DNA of 64,000 nucleotides from Apoderus coryli (Eukaryota > Arthropoda > Insecta > Coleoptera > Attelabidae). A program made the position numbers and the translations under genes. The stretch is from contig OU452198.1 in NCBI GenBank assembly GCA_911728435.2, positions 13,860,001 to 13,924,000 on the forward strand, read 5' to 3'. Below the pieces are notes generated by a model that worked only from the letters and a program-made list of their open reading frames with translations, made no database searches and was not told the DNA's origin. This document shows, one piece after another, positions 21,654 to 31,767 of the stretch (its first letter is position 1; each line of letters starts with the position of its first letter).

Positions 21654-22953
21654 CAAGGTGGGCCAAAAGAAGTCATCCGATGTTGTTTGGCTCTCTTTTT
21701 TTTCTAAATGAAAAACCTCGATTCTGTTTTTTAGTTATGTTTATTTGAACCTTTACAATTTTATTCTCCTCAACTCAACTCAAGAAGATTATATGGGCTA
21801 AATGGGCGCCGTCACAATTGATTGCAATACGGGCTTGTTTTATGGCATTTTGCATCACTTCGGCGAGAACTTCGGGCGACAGATTCTCGCACATGTGTCG
21901 AATGTTGTCCTTGAGGGCTTCCAGAGTCTCGGGCTTGTCAACATAAATACGGGACTTCAAAAAACCCCACAAAAAAAGTCTCAAACGCTTAAATCGGGCG
22001 ATCTTGGGCCAGTGCAAATCGCCAAAACGAGATCGCTGCCTTCAGAATATCGGTTGTGGCTCGCGCAGTGTGTGCCGTTGTCCGTCCTGTTGGAACCACA
22101 TGTCCCTCAGTCCTAAATCGTCCAATTGCGGCAGAAAAAGCTCGGTCAACATGGCCCTATAGCGGGCACCGTCCACTATTGTCGTTTGGCCAGCGGCATT
22201 CTCGAAAATAAATGGCCCGATGACTGGTCCAGCGTGAACAGCGCACCATGCATTCACTTTGAGCGGGTGTAATTGCTCCTCGTGCATCACTCGTGGATTT
22301 TTTCGGTGCCCCAGAAGCGATAATTTTCCTTGTTCATATACCCGCTGAGGTGGAAATGAGCCTCATCGCTCATTATGATTTTGGTTGAAAAATCGTCCAC
22401 TTCTTCCTCGAGATTGGGGATGGCTTGGGCGTAGGTTAAGCGCGTTTGGCGGTCGGCAGGCAGCAGCTGATGCGCGGACTGGACTTTGTACGGGAACATG
22501 CGCTGGTCTTCGACAAAATTCGCCTTAGGGACGTCCGGCTGATGGCTAATTGCGTGGCACGGCGTCTGGTAGATGTTTCCGGCGACAGCTCGGCAACAGC
22601 GGCGATATTCTCTGCAGAACGGGCGCTCCGGGGCCGGCCACTCTTGGCAAGGTCTCGTGTGGTCCCATACTCTTCAAGGTTGGTGGCCAAACGTCGCAGT
22701 GTTTGCGCAGTTGGTGTCGGACGGCCGGGAAATCGGCGACGGAATTCGCGCTGCGTCAACACCACAGACGAATTGTTACGCAAAAAAATAGACACGATTA
22801 TTCCGCGTTCTTGGGGAGTGTATCGCTCCATCGCTTGTTCACTTCTATTCTGCATCTGTCTAGTCCACAAATGTCAAAACATATTTGACATTGACGGCCA
22901 TTTGCAAAAATGAGAGCATCTTCCAATAGGGTGATTTCTTTTGGCCTACCTAG
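21654..22953. mobile_element. Mariner element inserted in fold-back repeat copy 1
   Basis: Ends caaggtgggccaaaagaagtca (left) and, reversed, ctaggtaggccaaaagaaatca (right) form a short TIR flanked by TA at 21652-21653 and 22954-22955. The related repeat at 34.5 kb lacks this insert: its cctaaatacgataaat equals the two flanks joined through a single TA. That proves the boundaries and the TA duplication. Confidence 0.93.
21775..22870 (-). pseudogene. Mariner transposase, frameshifted
   Basis: Four minus-strand frames in order rebuild the layout of a transposase of about 350 residues: N-terminal helix-turn-helix (TPQERGIIVSIFLRNNSSV; RRATQLAISRTSLRRIL), then KIIMSDEAHFHLSGYMNKEN (first catalytic Asp), then VNAWCAVHAGPVIGPFIFE and MWFQQDG (second Asp). 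Last comes LFLWGFLKSRIYVDKPETLE. The third Asp lies in a stretch where the frame is lost (about 21970-22030). At least three frameshifts make it inactive. Its G+C content is visibly higher than the flanks, suggesting a later arrival than the older decayed elements. It belongs to a different lineage from the DD41D copy. Confidence 0.88.
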
Positions 22954-23184
22954 TACGATAAGTTAGAAGTATTAAATTGACTAGGTGGTCTTAAACTGTA
23001 TTGACTATCACTGTTTATGTGTTTAAAATTAGCGAAATACTTAATTATAATTATTATTAATTATAGATACCTAAACTGTCAATTTGGTGTGTTTGTATTG
23101 TCGGCGTTGCTATGGTGATTTTTCATGGCCGACGCTACTTTTGTCATTACCAGGAAATTTACCCGTGCATAATAAATATTTCCC

Positions 23185-23205
23185 ACTAGTTGCTAAGCAA
23201 CTAGT
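23185..23205. repeat. Perfect short palindrome
   Basis: Nine-base arms ACTAGTTGC / GCAACTAGT around TAA, just beyond the right end of the fold-back repeat inside the hAT element. Possibly a residue of the fold-back terminus. Confidence 0.5.
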
Positions 23206-23391
23206 CCCGGTTCATGCTCATGTATTAATAACCATCATTACAGGATCGTTGCATAATATACTATTATAAAGTCTTATAATCGTACGTGAGAATCGACAAT
23301 TTTTTTTAAAAGCATATTGAATATAGTTTAAGATTTGACCTTTCGGGATGCGCCCCCCATGTTGAATCCTAAGGCCGCCACTGTTTTAAGG

Positions 23392-25579
23392 TGCTCTGAT
23401 TGATCTTCTGGAATTGAGGCCTATGCCTATGTTTTCTAAACAATACGCAGTCTTGATCTTTATTTTTCAAGTCACATTATAAACTACTTAGCTCCATTAA
23501 ATTATGTTATATTAATGTTATAACTTTTAAAACCTTTTTAAATGTAAAGCCATAAAATGGGTCAACCGACGACGTCGGAAGCATTTTAATTTCGACACAA
23601 AATACCAATAAAAACATTTATTTACATCACAGGTTTGGGGTCTTAAATGTACTATAGCATGTATAAATATATTACTAAAAGCTCTCGTATATTTGAAAAC
23701 CACTTTATAGAAAGCTGGAGAGGCATATTTATTAGTTTGATTTGTGTTGTGGAAACCAAAAATAACTGTTGACAGAACACTTAACTTTTACAATATGATG
23801 AGCATGAGCCTTTTTATACTTTGCTCTCCTAAATATCGGTGCTTCAAACGGTGAAAACATGGCATTTAAGGGTAGTGTCATATACTGATTTTTATAACAT
23901 CCGGTAGCTTAATGCCTTCGCCTACTATGCTGAATACATTTAGTAACTTTAATAAACTCAATAGAATTAATTACATGAAAACACAGTCCAAGCTTTACTT
24001 GAAATCATTTGTTGTATTTTATATTAAATTCCTGGTTTTATCTGATCGGGAACAGCTCCCGAACCGTTACTAATTGTCTCCTTCTGGTGTTTTAGTGAAG
24101 CCGAATGAATTCTTTCGTATCTGCCATGCCTTAATTAATTGAGGCTCTGTTATTTAAAAAAATTCTCGGTTACCTAGTCAGATACAAAACCATTCTTCTC
24201 TATTATGGATACGTAAATTTTTTATTTTATAGCACTCAACAAGAATCTAAAAACTTATGGATGGACAGTATGTTTAGAAAAGGCTCAGTCAGGCACCATC
24301 GACTTCTTGACTTTAAAGTTGAGCGTCCAGATTATCTCAAGGTTTTCTTTTTACTATCAAACTAGACCAATTTTCGTCCAATTATCTAAATTTAAAACTA
24401 GGTTTTATGACTTCTGCTCATTAGGAATATCTTATTACACCCACACGCGCACTGCGATTAAAGAAAGTAGACTGGAGAATCACTGATTAAAAATTGGAAA
24501 CTGATGTCGTTCATGTAGACAACAAACAAGACCAAAAGTTTTGCAATACACTGTGTCCAAGATAATAATGAGATATCATTGGAAACGGTAGGAGTTACAA
24601 TGTCGGTTAAATCAGAGAAAAGTTGTACAATTTAAACACCTTTTAAATGTTGTTTTCAAAAGTAAACTAACTTTAGCCGTTTTCGAGAATTTTTGAAATA
24701 CCGATTTTTTGCGATTTTAGTTTTTATTTATTTCATACATTATTTTTTACAGATATAAAAAAATGAAAAGCACTTTCTCATTGTTTTTTTAGAGAATAAG
24801 ATTGCGTTTACAAATATTTACTACGACGTTTGAACACATGTTTGGGAAAAAACCTTCATAGTTGAGACCAGAAATACACCGCCAGGAGCTCGTGAGAAGT
24901 AAAATATGTTTTAGAGGTGTAGAAAAAGGCCAACATTTGAGAAGTTTAAAGCTAAGTCACATTAGGGGAATATTACCGTTCATAAGTACCTAAGTGGGGG
25001 TTCAGGGGCAAATTGAACATTTCTCGACAAATCCGTGATCGTGCTTTTTGAGCAATAAATGAACAAGGTTATTTGAATCCCAATACTCAAAAATAAAAGT
25101 ATAATTGCATCAGCATTTGTTGAATAGACAGTGTCAAAACCCAATTGAAGAGAATGCCTTGCTAAAAAACCAGAGATTGCTGCAGAGCCTAAAAGACAGT
25201 TCATAAGATTGTGTTTAATTAAGAATGCGTTCGAAACAGACGAATAGTGGTAGTACAAATATGACATAATTCTACATATCTTCAAGGTATAATTTACTAG
25301 TTAGTACCTTGCTTGGTAGCTACTAAAATATAATTATACCTATTTGATTCATTATAGATGTAGAGGTGCAAGATAACCAACCTCCACGTCAATTGCACTT
25401 TGCATTAAATGCATTTGATTCACATAATCAAAAATTTATTAAATTATTCCGGTTAGACAAGAACTTGAACCATACCCTGATTGATATGGTAGCCCCATAT
25501 GGCTAGGGTCTCTGAAATAAGTATTGAAGTAAATGTCTGTTCAGTTCTTAGTAAATAACTATGTACTCTAGTGTACACA
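23392..25579. other. About 2.2 kb without a recognised gene
   Basis: AT-rich. A minus-strand frame at 24980-25285 (101 codons) has two hydrophobic stretches and a few Cys but no family I can name. Around 24660-24720 is a ccgttttcgagaatttttgaaat phrase common in mariner-type subterminal DNA. Confidence 0.35.
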
Positions 25580-25583
25580 TACA

Positions 25584-25930
25584 TGTAAGAAAACAAGAGA
25601 TTTTCAATAACAACTTTATATTTTCCAATAAACAAGAATCATTTAATAAAATCAGAATATAATATCAATTATGGCATCCGTTCTATATGCCGGCCCAAGA
25701 GTAAGTGTTCCTTTCTTTTTACCAAGAGTCCTTTCTTTCCTACTCTATCATCTATAAATCTACTATAATATCAACACACAAAAGTAGCACATGTAATTCA
25801 CTTAATATTATGGAAAAGATAACAAATAATTATTCCCAGCCTATAAACTAAAAATATTTGTTAGACACGTCTGGTAATAAATTGTCTTTAAGAGTCACAT
25901 GAACCGTTGACACGTTAAGGTATTCTTACA
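25584..25930 (-). repeat. 3' LTR (element reads on minus strand)
   Basis: 347 bp, TG...CA ends with an 8-bp inverted terminus TGTAAGAA/TTCTTACA. Pairs with 28189-28535 at 344 of 347 positions by eye. Confidence 0.95.
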
Positions 25931-26241
25931 CGGCCAACCTGACTATAATTCGCTCTCGAATTATTCTGGAAACTTTCTGAACTTCTTTAACGTTAATCTG
26001 CAACAATGAAAAAAACACAAACCAAAAATTTGCCAGAACATGGTATGTTGATAAACTATAAACGTGCGAGCGCATTACAAGTGGCATTGTCTGGTCATTA
26101 CTAATCCTTCCACTTGATTAGTGAAAGTTCATAAATTTTCCTAAATGGCGCGACTACTATTTAAGCATCCTGGCTTATAAACATTTCGACTTTTAACAGG
26201 CTTGTCAATTACTTTATTGTAGTAAAATAATAATTATCCAT

Positions 26242-26845
26242 GTTTTGCAAAGCGTTCCAGCTGTCAACAAACTATCGTAAACAATTAATCGAAGAACATT
26301 ACATGTTTGCAAAGCGTTCCGGCTGTCAAAAAACTTAATCGGAGATCATGACATGTTTGCAAAGCGTTCCGGCTTTCAACAAACTATCTTAAACAGTTAA
26401 TTGGAGAACATTACATGCTTGCAAAGCGTTCCGGCTTTCAACAAACTTAATCGGAGATCATGACATGTTTGCAAAGCGTTCCGGCTTTCAACAAACTATC
26501 TTAAACAATTCATCGGAGATCATGACATGTTTGCAAAGCGTTCCGGCTTTCAACAAACTATCGTAAACAATTAATCGGAGATCATGACATGTTTGCAAAG
26601 CGTTCCGGCTTTCAACAAACTATCGTAAACTATTAATCGGAGAACATTACATGTTTGCAAAGCGTTCCGGCTTTCAACAAACTGTTCCTCAACATTTAAA
26701 TCTAGACAATATACCTACTATTATTAACAAACTTGTTTGCAAAGCGTTCTGGCTTTCAACAAACTCAACATAAATTATTTTATCGGAGAACAGGACAATT
26801 GGTTATGATACAAGTTTACAAAGCGTTTCGCCTTTCAATAAAATT
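26242..26845. repeat. Tandem hairpin array, ten cores, inside the LTR element
   Basis: A 31-base core (gtttgcaaagcgttccggct plus ttcaacaaact) recurs starting at 26242, 26305, 26355, 26417, 26467, 26529, 26591, 26653, 26735 and 26814. Spacing is 62-63 or 50 in the regular part; the 50 form lacks a 12-base piece (atcgtaaacaat type). It becomes 82 and 79 at the ragged end. Between cores is a linker (taatcggagaacattacat or ...gatcatgacat). Each core can fold: GTTTG pairs with CAAAC and AAAGC with GCTTT around a GTTCCG loop. The cores are more conserved than the linkers, and the last two units keep the core while the linker is lost. That suggests selection on, or copying of, the core. Confidence 0.9.
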
Positions 26846-27129
26846 TTCTTATGCTATATAGTTAGCATCGGAGTAATGTCACAAACAGCTGTTAATAAAC
26901 AAACATGACAATCGTAATCGTTCACACGTTAATACAAAAACGTAAATAACTTTTTACCTGCTAACAAAAATTAAAAAAAAAAAAAAACAACTACTCCGTA
27001 AACTCCCCAGGCCACAGGCGAATCATCTTTGGCAATAACTCGTGTTCTGTTCGTCGAAAGATTTTTTTTTTACAAATTAGGTACAGAAATCACTATCTAA
27101 ATTTACATAGAAATAGTTAATTTGAGAGG

Positions 27130-27380
27130 CAATCGACTAATGACGTTGTTTTTGAAAGCAATTCGACTCGTAATGACCACGTTTTTTACAGAATGAACAA
27201 ACGATATTATCAGGTTTTAAAGTATCTATGGTTCCTTGACGACTATTTATTTTTTCAAAACAAAAACGTTTGGCCTAACTCCTGTTGCAATTACGCTTAA
27301 AATGTCTAGGTTGATGACAATTAAAACAACGTCGTGTATCAGACCCTCTTTGTTCTTTACTATCAAATGAAAAACCCCTT
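27130..27380 (-). pseudogene. Gag C-terminal CCHC zinc knuckles, frame-shifted
   Basis: Continuing the gag frame after a one-base slip in a run of A at about 27385, the minus strand gives SKEQRGSDTRR, then CFNCHQPRHFKRNC, a stop after NRS, then VCSFCKKRGHYESNC and a stop near 27135. Both are exact C-x2-C-x4-H-x4-C knuckles, the nucleic-acid-binding motif of retroelement Gag nucleocapsids. The slip and the internal stop mean this copy probably cannot make full Gag unless frameshifting or sequencing error is involved. Confidence 0.8.
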
Positions 27381-27968
27381 TTAAATCCCTTTTTTCTCGA
27401 CAATTTTTTCTACTTTTGTTTTATTATAATGACTTAGGAGTTTCAAAAGACCGCTGACTGAAACTATATTACTGTTAAACGCGGCTGTTTTTACATGAAT
27501 ATCTTTTATATCGCCAATAACTATTTCAAGTAAACGATTTTCAGATAGGTTAAAGCTTAGGGCTTTCAGAAGAGATAACTTTTTTCTGGCATACTCACAG
27601 TATGAAGCTGCATCGTCGCTGGTGTACAAACTCGCCCTTCGCAATTTTTCGTTGATATTGCGCTTTGCCGGGTAAAGGCTGCACAACTCTATTCTCATCA
27701 AATCCCAGGTTCGCTGTGCAGGTTTCCATGTTGATGACCACTCCTTAGCTTCTCTAACTAAGCCACTTGAACCTCTAGCCAACAGTTCATTACTTGACCA
27801 ATGGAAAACTTGGGAAATTTCTTCCAGCTCATCACACCATTTTGAAGCTCCTTCCTCGTTTTGAATCGGATCAAAAATCGGAATGTCTATTGAAGTAGAT
27901 ACCGCGCTATTGTTCTGATCCTTCAGTGCTTTCAAAGAATTTGTTGAGATTTTCGCGAAATCTTCCAT
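27381..27968 (-). CDS. Gag-like capsid protein of the LTR element
   Basis: The likely start is Met at 27968 (MEDFAKISTNSLKAL), giving 195 codons; the open frame extends to 28043 but those residues are low-complexity Leu/Lys. The central part reads KWCDELEEISQVFHWSSNEL, then GLVREAKEWSSTW, then TWDLMRIELCSLYPAKRNI and YCEYARKKLSLLKAL. The spacing of Trp residues and amphipathic helices is that of Ty3-type retrotransposon capsid domains. It ends in a basic KVEKIVEKKGI and a stop directly ahead of the zinc knuckles. Role inferred: packaging of the element RNA. It could also be a captured gag of a larger partner element. Confidence 0.75.
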   Translation of the reverse strand: MEDFAKISTNSLKALKDQNNSAVSTSIDIPIFDPIQNEEGASKWCDELEEISQVFHWSSNELLARGSSGLVREAKEWSSTWKPAQRTWDLMRIELCSLYPAKRNINEKLRRASLYTSDDAASYCEYARKKLSLLKALSFNLSENRLLEIVIGDIKDIHVKTAAFNSNIVSVSGLLKLLSHYNKTKVEKIVEKKGI

Positions 27969-28167
27969 ATTTACACTCAAAATCAACAACTTCTCTATAT
28001 TAATTAATAAAACGTTTTTTTTTTTTAACTTTGTATAATTCACGTCACAATCGTTTTACACACCTCTTTGTCACTTCTAGAGATATTCAAACTCACAACA
28101 CCGGCGATTTGTAACAGTTATTATTTTAATTTGCAACGCGACGACTTTAAAACTTGTGGTACTTTTA

Positions 28168-28188
28168 GTAGTTGAATCCCACTTCTGA
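28168..28188 (-). promoter_or_regulatory. Possible primer binding site
   Basis: Directly inside the 5' LTR the element reads TCAGAAGTGGGATTC. This is complementary to the acceptor and T-arm part of a tRNA-Leu-type 3' end (gaatcccacttctga). The expected TGG facing the tRNA CCA end is not adjacent, so priming might be from an internal or trimmed tRNA end. Confidence 0.4.
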
Positions 28189-28535
28189 TGTAAGAAAACA
28201 AGAGATTTTCAATAACAACTTTATATTTTCCAATAAACAAGAATCATTTAATAAAATCAGAATATAATATCAATTATGGCATCCGTTCTATATGCCGGCC
28301 CAAGAGTAAGTGTTCCTTTCTTTTTACCAAGAGTCCTTTCTTTCCTACTATATCATCTATAAATCTACTATAATATCAACACACAAAAGTAGAACATGTA
28401 ATTCACTTAATATTATGGAAAAAATAACAAATAATTATTCCCAGCCTATAAACTAAAAATATTTGTTAGACACGTCTGGTAATAAATTGTCTTTAAGAGT
28501 CACATGAACCGTTGACACGTTAAGGTATTCTTACA
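28189..28535 (-). repeat. 5' LTR (element reads on minus strand)
   Basis: 347 bp, same ends as the partner at 25584-25930, followed on the plus strand by TACA, the right copy of the target duplication. Confidence 0.95.
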
Positions 28536-28539
28536 TACA

Positions 28540-29835
28540 CATAGCAAGTGGATTTCTATGAGGTACCTACTAATAATTATAGCTCGTGAGTTTCCATGAA
28601 GTCGACCAAAGTTGTCTTTTGTTCATTAATAATTGGAAATAAGTACTCTTTTTCTTTTGGAATAAATCATCTAAAATTATTTGTGAAATACAGTTCAGTC
28701 CATTTACTAATCCAATTTAAACAATTATTTTTCGTATTTCGCGAGAAAAACAATTTACGAAACCTCTTTGCTACATTTGCATACCTACCTAGTTACATTA
28801 ATTTAAAAACATATTTACGTTACGATATTGCATGCGGAAATTGCCGAAAATCAGACTACCTACAAGCGTGACTATATTTTAATTTAAATTGTTGACCATT
28901 CCATAGAAAATTAGAAAAAAGTACAAACTAAAACTTGACCTCGCTTCACTTTGACCTATTGCCGATCAACAGCATACGGTCATTTTCGTTTCTACAAACT
29001 ACAAACTTTGAGAGATTATTGCTATTGTATAAAACGAGTTGATGCAGCCCGGTTTATTCCACGATCACATCGTTTCTATTACATTTAAGAATACTGATGA
29101 TTTTTCATGGTAGGAAAAATTCCAGGAAGGGAATGGTGACTTCAGCGATGTGAGAGATCCTCTTCTCTGATGCTCGACAATAGGCAAATAGAAGACTGTT
29201 TCGCTTCGCTAATCAGGGACCAATCACATATGTATGTGGCATAGAAATAGACAAGACGAAAATTCCGCCTGTATTACCATAAAAGTAGTCTGGTATATAA
29301 AAAGGATGCATACATTTTAAAAATATTCGTCAACGGCCTTGTTTATATGCATAGTAAGCCGTATTTTATTTTTCTAAAAGTACCTACATTTTTTTGTTAT
29401 TAAATACATTTCTTTAATGTTTTTAAAATACCGTCAATAAACTATTTCGATTTATGAATGTTTATAAAACAGAATAAGTAGGCAGTTCGAGAAACGCATT
29501 TTTGTTTTTGTTTCTAATATAAATCCCTACTATACACGATTCTTATTTTAGTTCAGCTTAAGTTATGATAAATAAAATTAAGACTTAGTTATTTGTTTAA
29601 GAAAAACATGCAACGCTATTTTATTCTAATAAAAAAATATGTATACAGTGTGATCAGAAAATATTCTGCCAAAATGTCATATGCACGTGACATATTGCAT
29701 AAAGTGATTCCGGTCGAATGGGAAATATTTTAGGGTAGGTTCAGGGGTGAGAATAAGAAAAATAAAATAAATAAGTTATAATAGTGAATTCACTATTCAT
29801 ATTTCTTTTACTTTTTAATACAAGTCTGTAGTTTA
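28540..29835. other. No gene recognised
   Basis: AT-rich. An open frame at 28596-28871 has no recognisable motif. Nothing else supported. Confidence 0.35.
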
Positions 29836-30185
29836 CTTTCCCAACCCAGGGAAAGTATTGTGAGCGCGCTGAAACAAATTTGAGATAAGGAAGGATATAA
29901 CCTTTTTGAAGTCCCCTAAGAGGATTAAGATAATTTCAGATAGACTGTGTGTGTGTAATTTTCCACGATAGCGCCTAAAAACCAATTGAGTTAAATTTTG
30001 GCATATGAGTGTAGGGGAGACTTAAGATGAACCCATTAGTTTTTGGCTGAAATCGCTTTAACTTTGCGATAGTGGTGCACACAACCTCCAAATTCTTAAA
30101 CAGTAGGGGTCGAGTGATACGTCATTTGAAAGCATTTTTTATCTACTTAATATAGCAATAGGTTACTTTTGATATATTTTTTTTT
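29836..30185 (+). repeat. Dispersed repeat family R, copy 1
   Basis: Begins actttcccaacccagggaaa, then gtattgtgagcgcgctgaaa, ggatataacctttttgaagt, a tgtgtgtgtg stretch, gatagcgcctaaa, then caataggttacttttgat. Matching or inverted parts lie at 31606-31790, 32088-32140, 32396-32575, 34452-34505 and 60008-60130. It has no coding potential. Confidence 0.75.
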
Positions 30186-30690
30186 ATTGTTTTTGGAGTT
30201 GTTTGTCTTGCTTTTATGTTTCTAATTGTTGTGTAATTTTGTGTGTTTCGAAAATTAAAGTTTTTTGTTTAAAGTTTTAATTAATCATATTGCAAATGAT
30301 AAAAAAATCTTACGTATTTCAAAAAATCTTTGTTATTGTAATTTTGTCATTTTTTGTAAAAAAATCAATTGGTTGAAAAAATCTATTAAACATTATATAA
30401 ATAAAGAAATAATATACTTTTTTATTAGGTAGGTATACTTAAATCAAAATTTAATTAATGTATATTATGCATATAGGTATACATGTACAGATAGTGTAAA
30501 AATACTACGTCTCTGGTTTATCGATTATGAACGACGAAGATACTATTATGTCATGTCATGTAAGATAGAGCATCTATGACGTAGACGAAACGATTACGCT
30601 TCAGGCCTTTTCTTAAATAAATTTTAACTCGCCAATTAGATATTATAATTAAAATAACGATGTTAATAATATATAATTATTCAGACTTAC

Positions 30691-30777
30691 ATTAAACACA
30701 TCGCCATCTCCTATTCCATCATAAACACTCTCATATTCATACTCTTGCTGAAAAGGGTTGCCTCTAAATTCATCCAT
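30691..30777 (-). CDS. Candidate first coding exon, unknown protein
   Basis: 29 codons from ATG (MDEFRGNPFQQEYEYESV, rich in Asp/Glu/Tyr) lie between a TTAG acceptor and a GTAAGT donor. A preceding candidate exon at about 30958-30848 ends in a GTGAGT donor and contains KKLTIAGKSVVVKSLRVPDK followed by a stop. I do not recognise either protein. The splice signals are good, but no later exon was found. Confidence 0.35.
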
Positions 30778-31767
30778 TTCTAAGTTTGTATTTTTTAGGT
30801 ATAATAAGTAATTAGGTACCTACATACAATGAATCTACAAACTCACGTAACTTCGTTAGATCTGTTTGTTTTGTTTTTCCTTGTCGGGTACTCTCAAGGA
30901 TTTTACAACCACAGATTTGCCAGCAATTGTTAATTTCTTTATAGACTTCCGAGACTCTATATAGCCCTATCATCAATGTAGACTTAACTTGCCTGAATTA
31001 AAGTATGGGAAAGTCCCAGGCACATATGGCATATCCTATTAATTTTTTAAGAGTCTTCCACAAACCATGCAAAAAGGAGGCACCTATATTGTGATCTTTT
31101 CGTTTTCAAAATAGGATCTTTTGATTAGGTACTATAAATGATTTATAAGAGAGATATTAATACCATCCCAAATGAAATGAAGAAACGACTAATTAAAAAA
31201 AAGTGTTTTATGTGGTGTAACGATGTTATTTAGCTTATTTTAAGACCGCAAATAAACATTTTAAATTTAAAGAGAACTTATGTAGCGTTGAACATACAAA
31301 TAAAACGATAAAAGGTGTACCTTAGATATAAATCCATGCAGAACAGTATATTCGTTTGTTTTAATAGATATAAATAACGTCAACTTTGTATATCGCCCCA
31401 TTAAGACACAGTTTTAATGTATGCGACTTGTGCATTCTGCAACAATTTTAGATCTATGTCTATATTGTACAGCGTGTCGCCTTATTTTCGATCGTTTGCT
31501 GGTTTTCTCGGTTAATAGTAAAAAGCCATAATATCGCTGTCGTCAATAATGTTGAAAATATAAAAGAAGTAAACAGTAGTTTCTTTAATTTTTGAAACAC
31601 ATTTATGAATTATTACTTTCCCGACTCAGGGAAAATTTGGGGATTGTGGACTCCCTCAAAATCATATACCAAAATTTAGCTCAATTGGTTGAAGCGTTTA
31701 GGCGCTATCGTAGAAGAATATATACAGACACACACGCAGACAGGCAGACATCCATCTGGAAATGGTC

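Larger units (their letters stand above)
21447..23187. repeat. Fold-back repeat copy 1, split by a mariner
   Basis: Segments 21447-21653 and 22956-23187 match 34508-34960 collinearly (gtatattgtgcaacga at the start; ggcgttgctatggtgatttt and cattaccaggaaattt near the end). The first about 125 bases form an imperfect palindrome (tatattgtg ... cacactata). It encodes nothing and has inserted into the hAT element. Confidence 0.85.
20699..23383. mobile_element. hAT element with nested insertions
   Basis: The left end CAGTGGCGGCTTTAAGG (20699) and right end CCTAAGGCCGCCACTG (to 23383) form a hAT-type TIR, each followed inward by a ggggggcg stretch. The flanking 8-mers are ctttaagg (20691-20698) and ttttaagg (23384-23391), 7 of 8 identical, the length expected of hAT target duplications. 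Inside lie a decayed zinc-finger exon and a fold-back repeat that itself carries a mariner. Without those insertions the element would be about 0.95 kb, so it is a deletion derivative. Confidence 0.88.
25584..28535 (-). mobile_element. Young non-autonomous LTR retrotransposon, gag only
   Basis: Two direct 347-bp LTRs (25584-25930 and 28189-28535) begin TGTAAGAA and end TTCTTACA. I count 3 mismatches between them (near 25745/28350, 25788/28393 and 25818/28423), about 0.9%. The flanks carry TACA at 25580-25583 and 28536-28539, a 4-bp target duplication as in Ty3-type elements. The 2258-bp interior reads on the minus strand: possible primer site, gag-like frame, two CCHC knuckles, then a tandem hairpin array where pol would be. 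No protease, RT or integrase motif is present and there is no room for them. It must have been mobilised by another element. Confidence 0.93.

Noticed and set aside
22446..22913. Plus-strand ORFs of 72-155 codons
   Set aside because: Antisense shadows of the GC-richer mariner transposase on the minus strand.
24980..25285. Possible membrane protein of 101 codons
   Set aside because: Two hydrophobic stretches only; no start context, splice sites or family resemblance I can defend.
26242..26845. CRISPR array
   Set aside because: Regular spacing and palindromic cores look CRISPR-like, but the spacers are themselves repeats, the array lies inside an LTR retrotransposon of an intron-bearing eukaryotic genome, and no cas genes exist.
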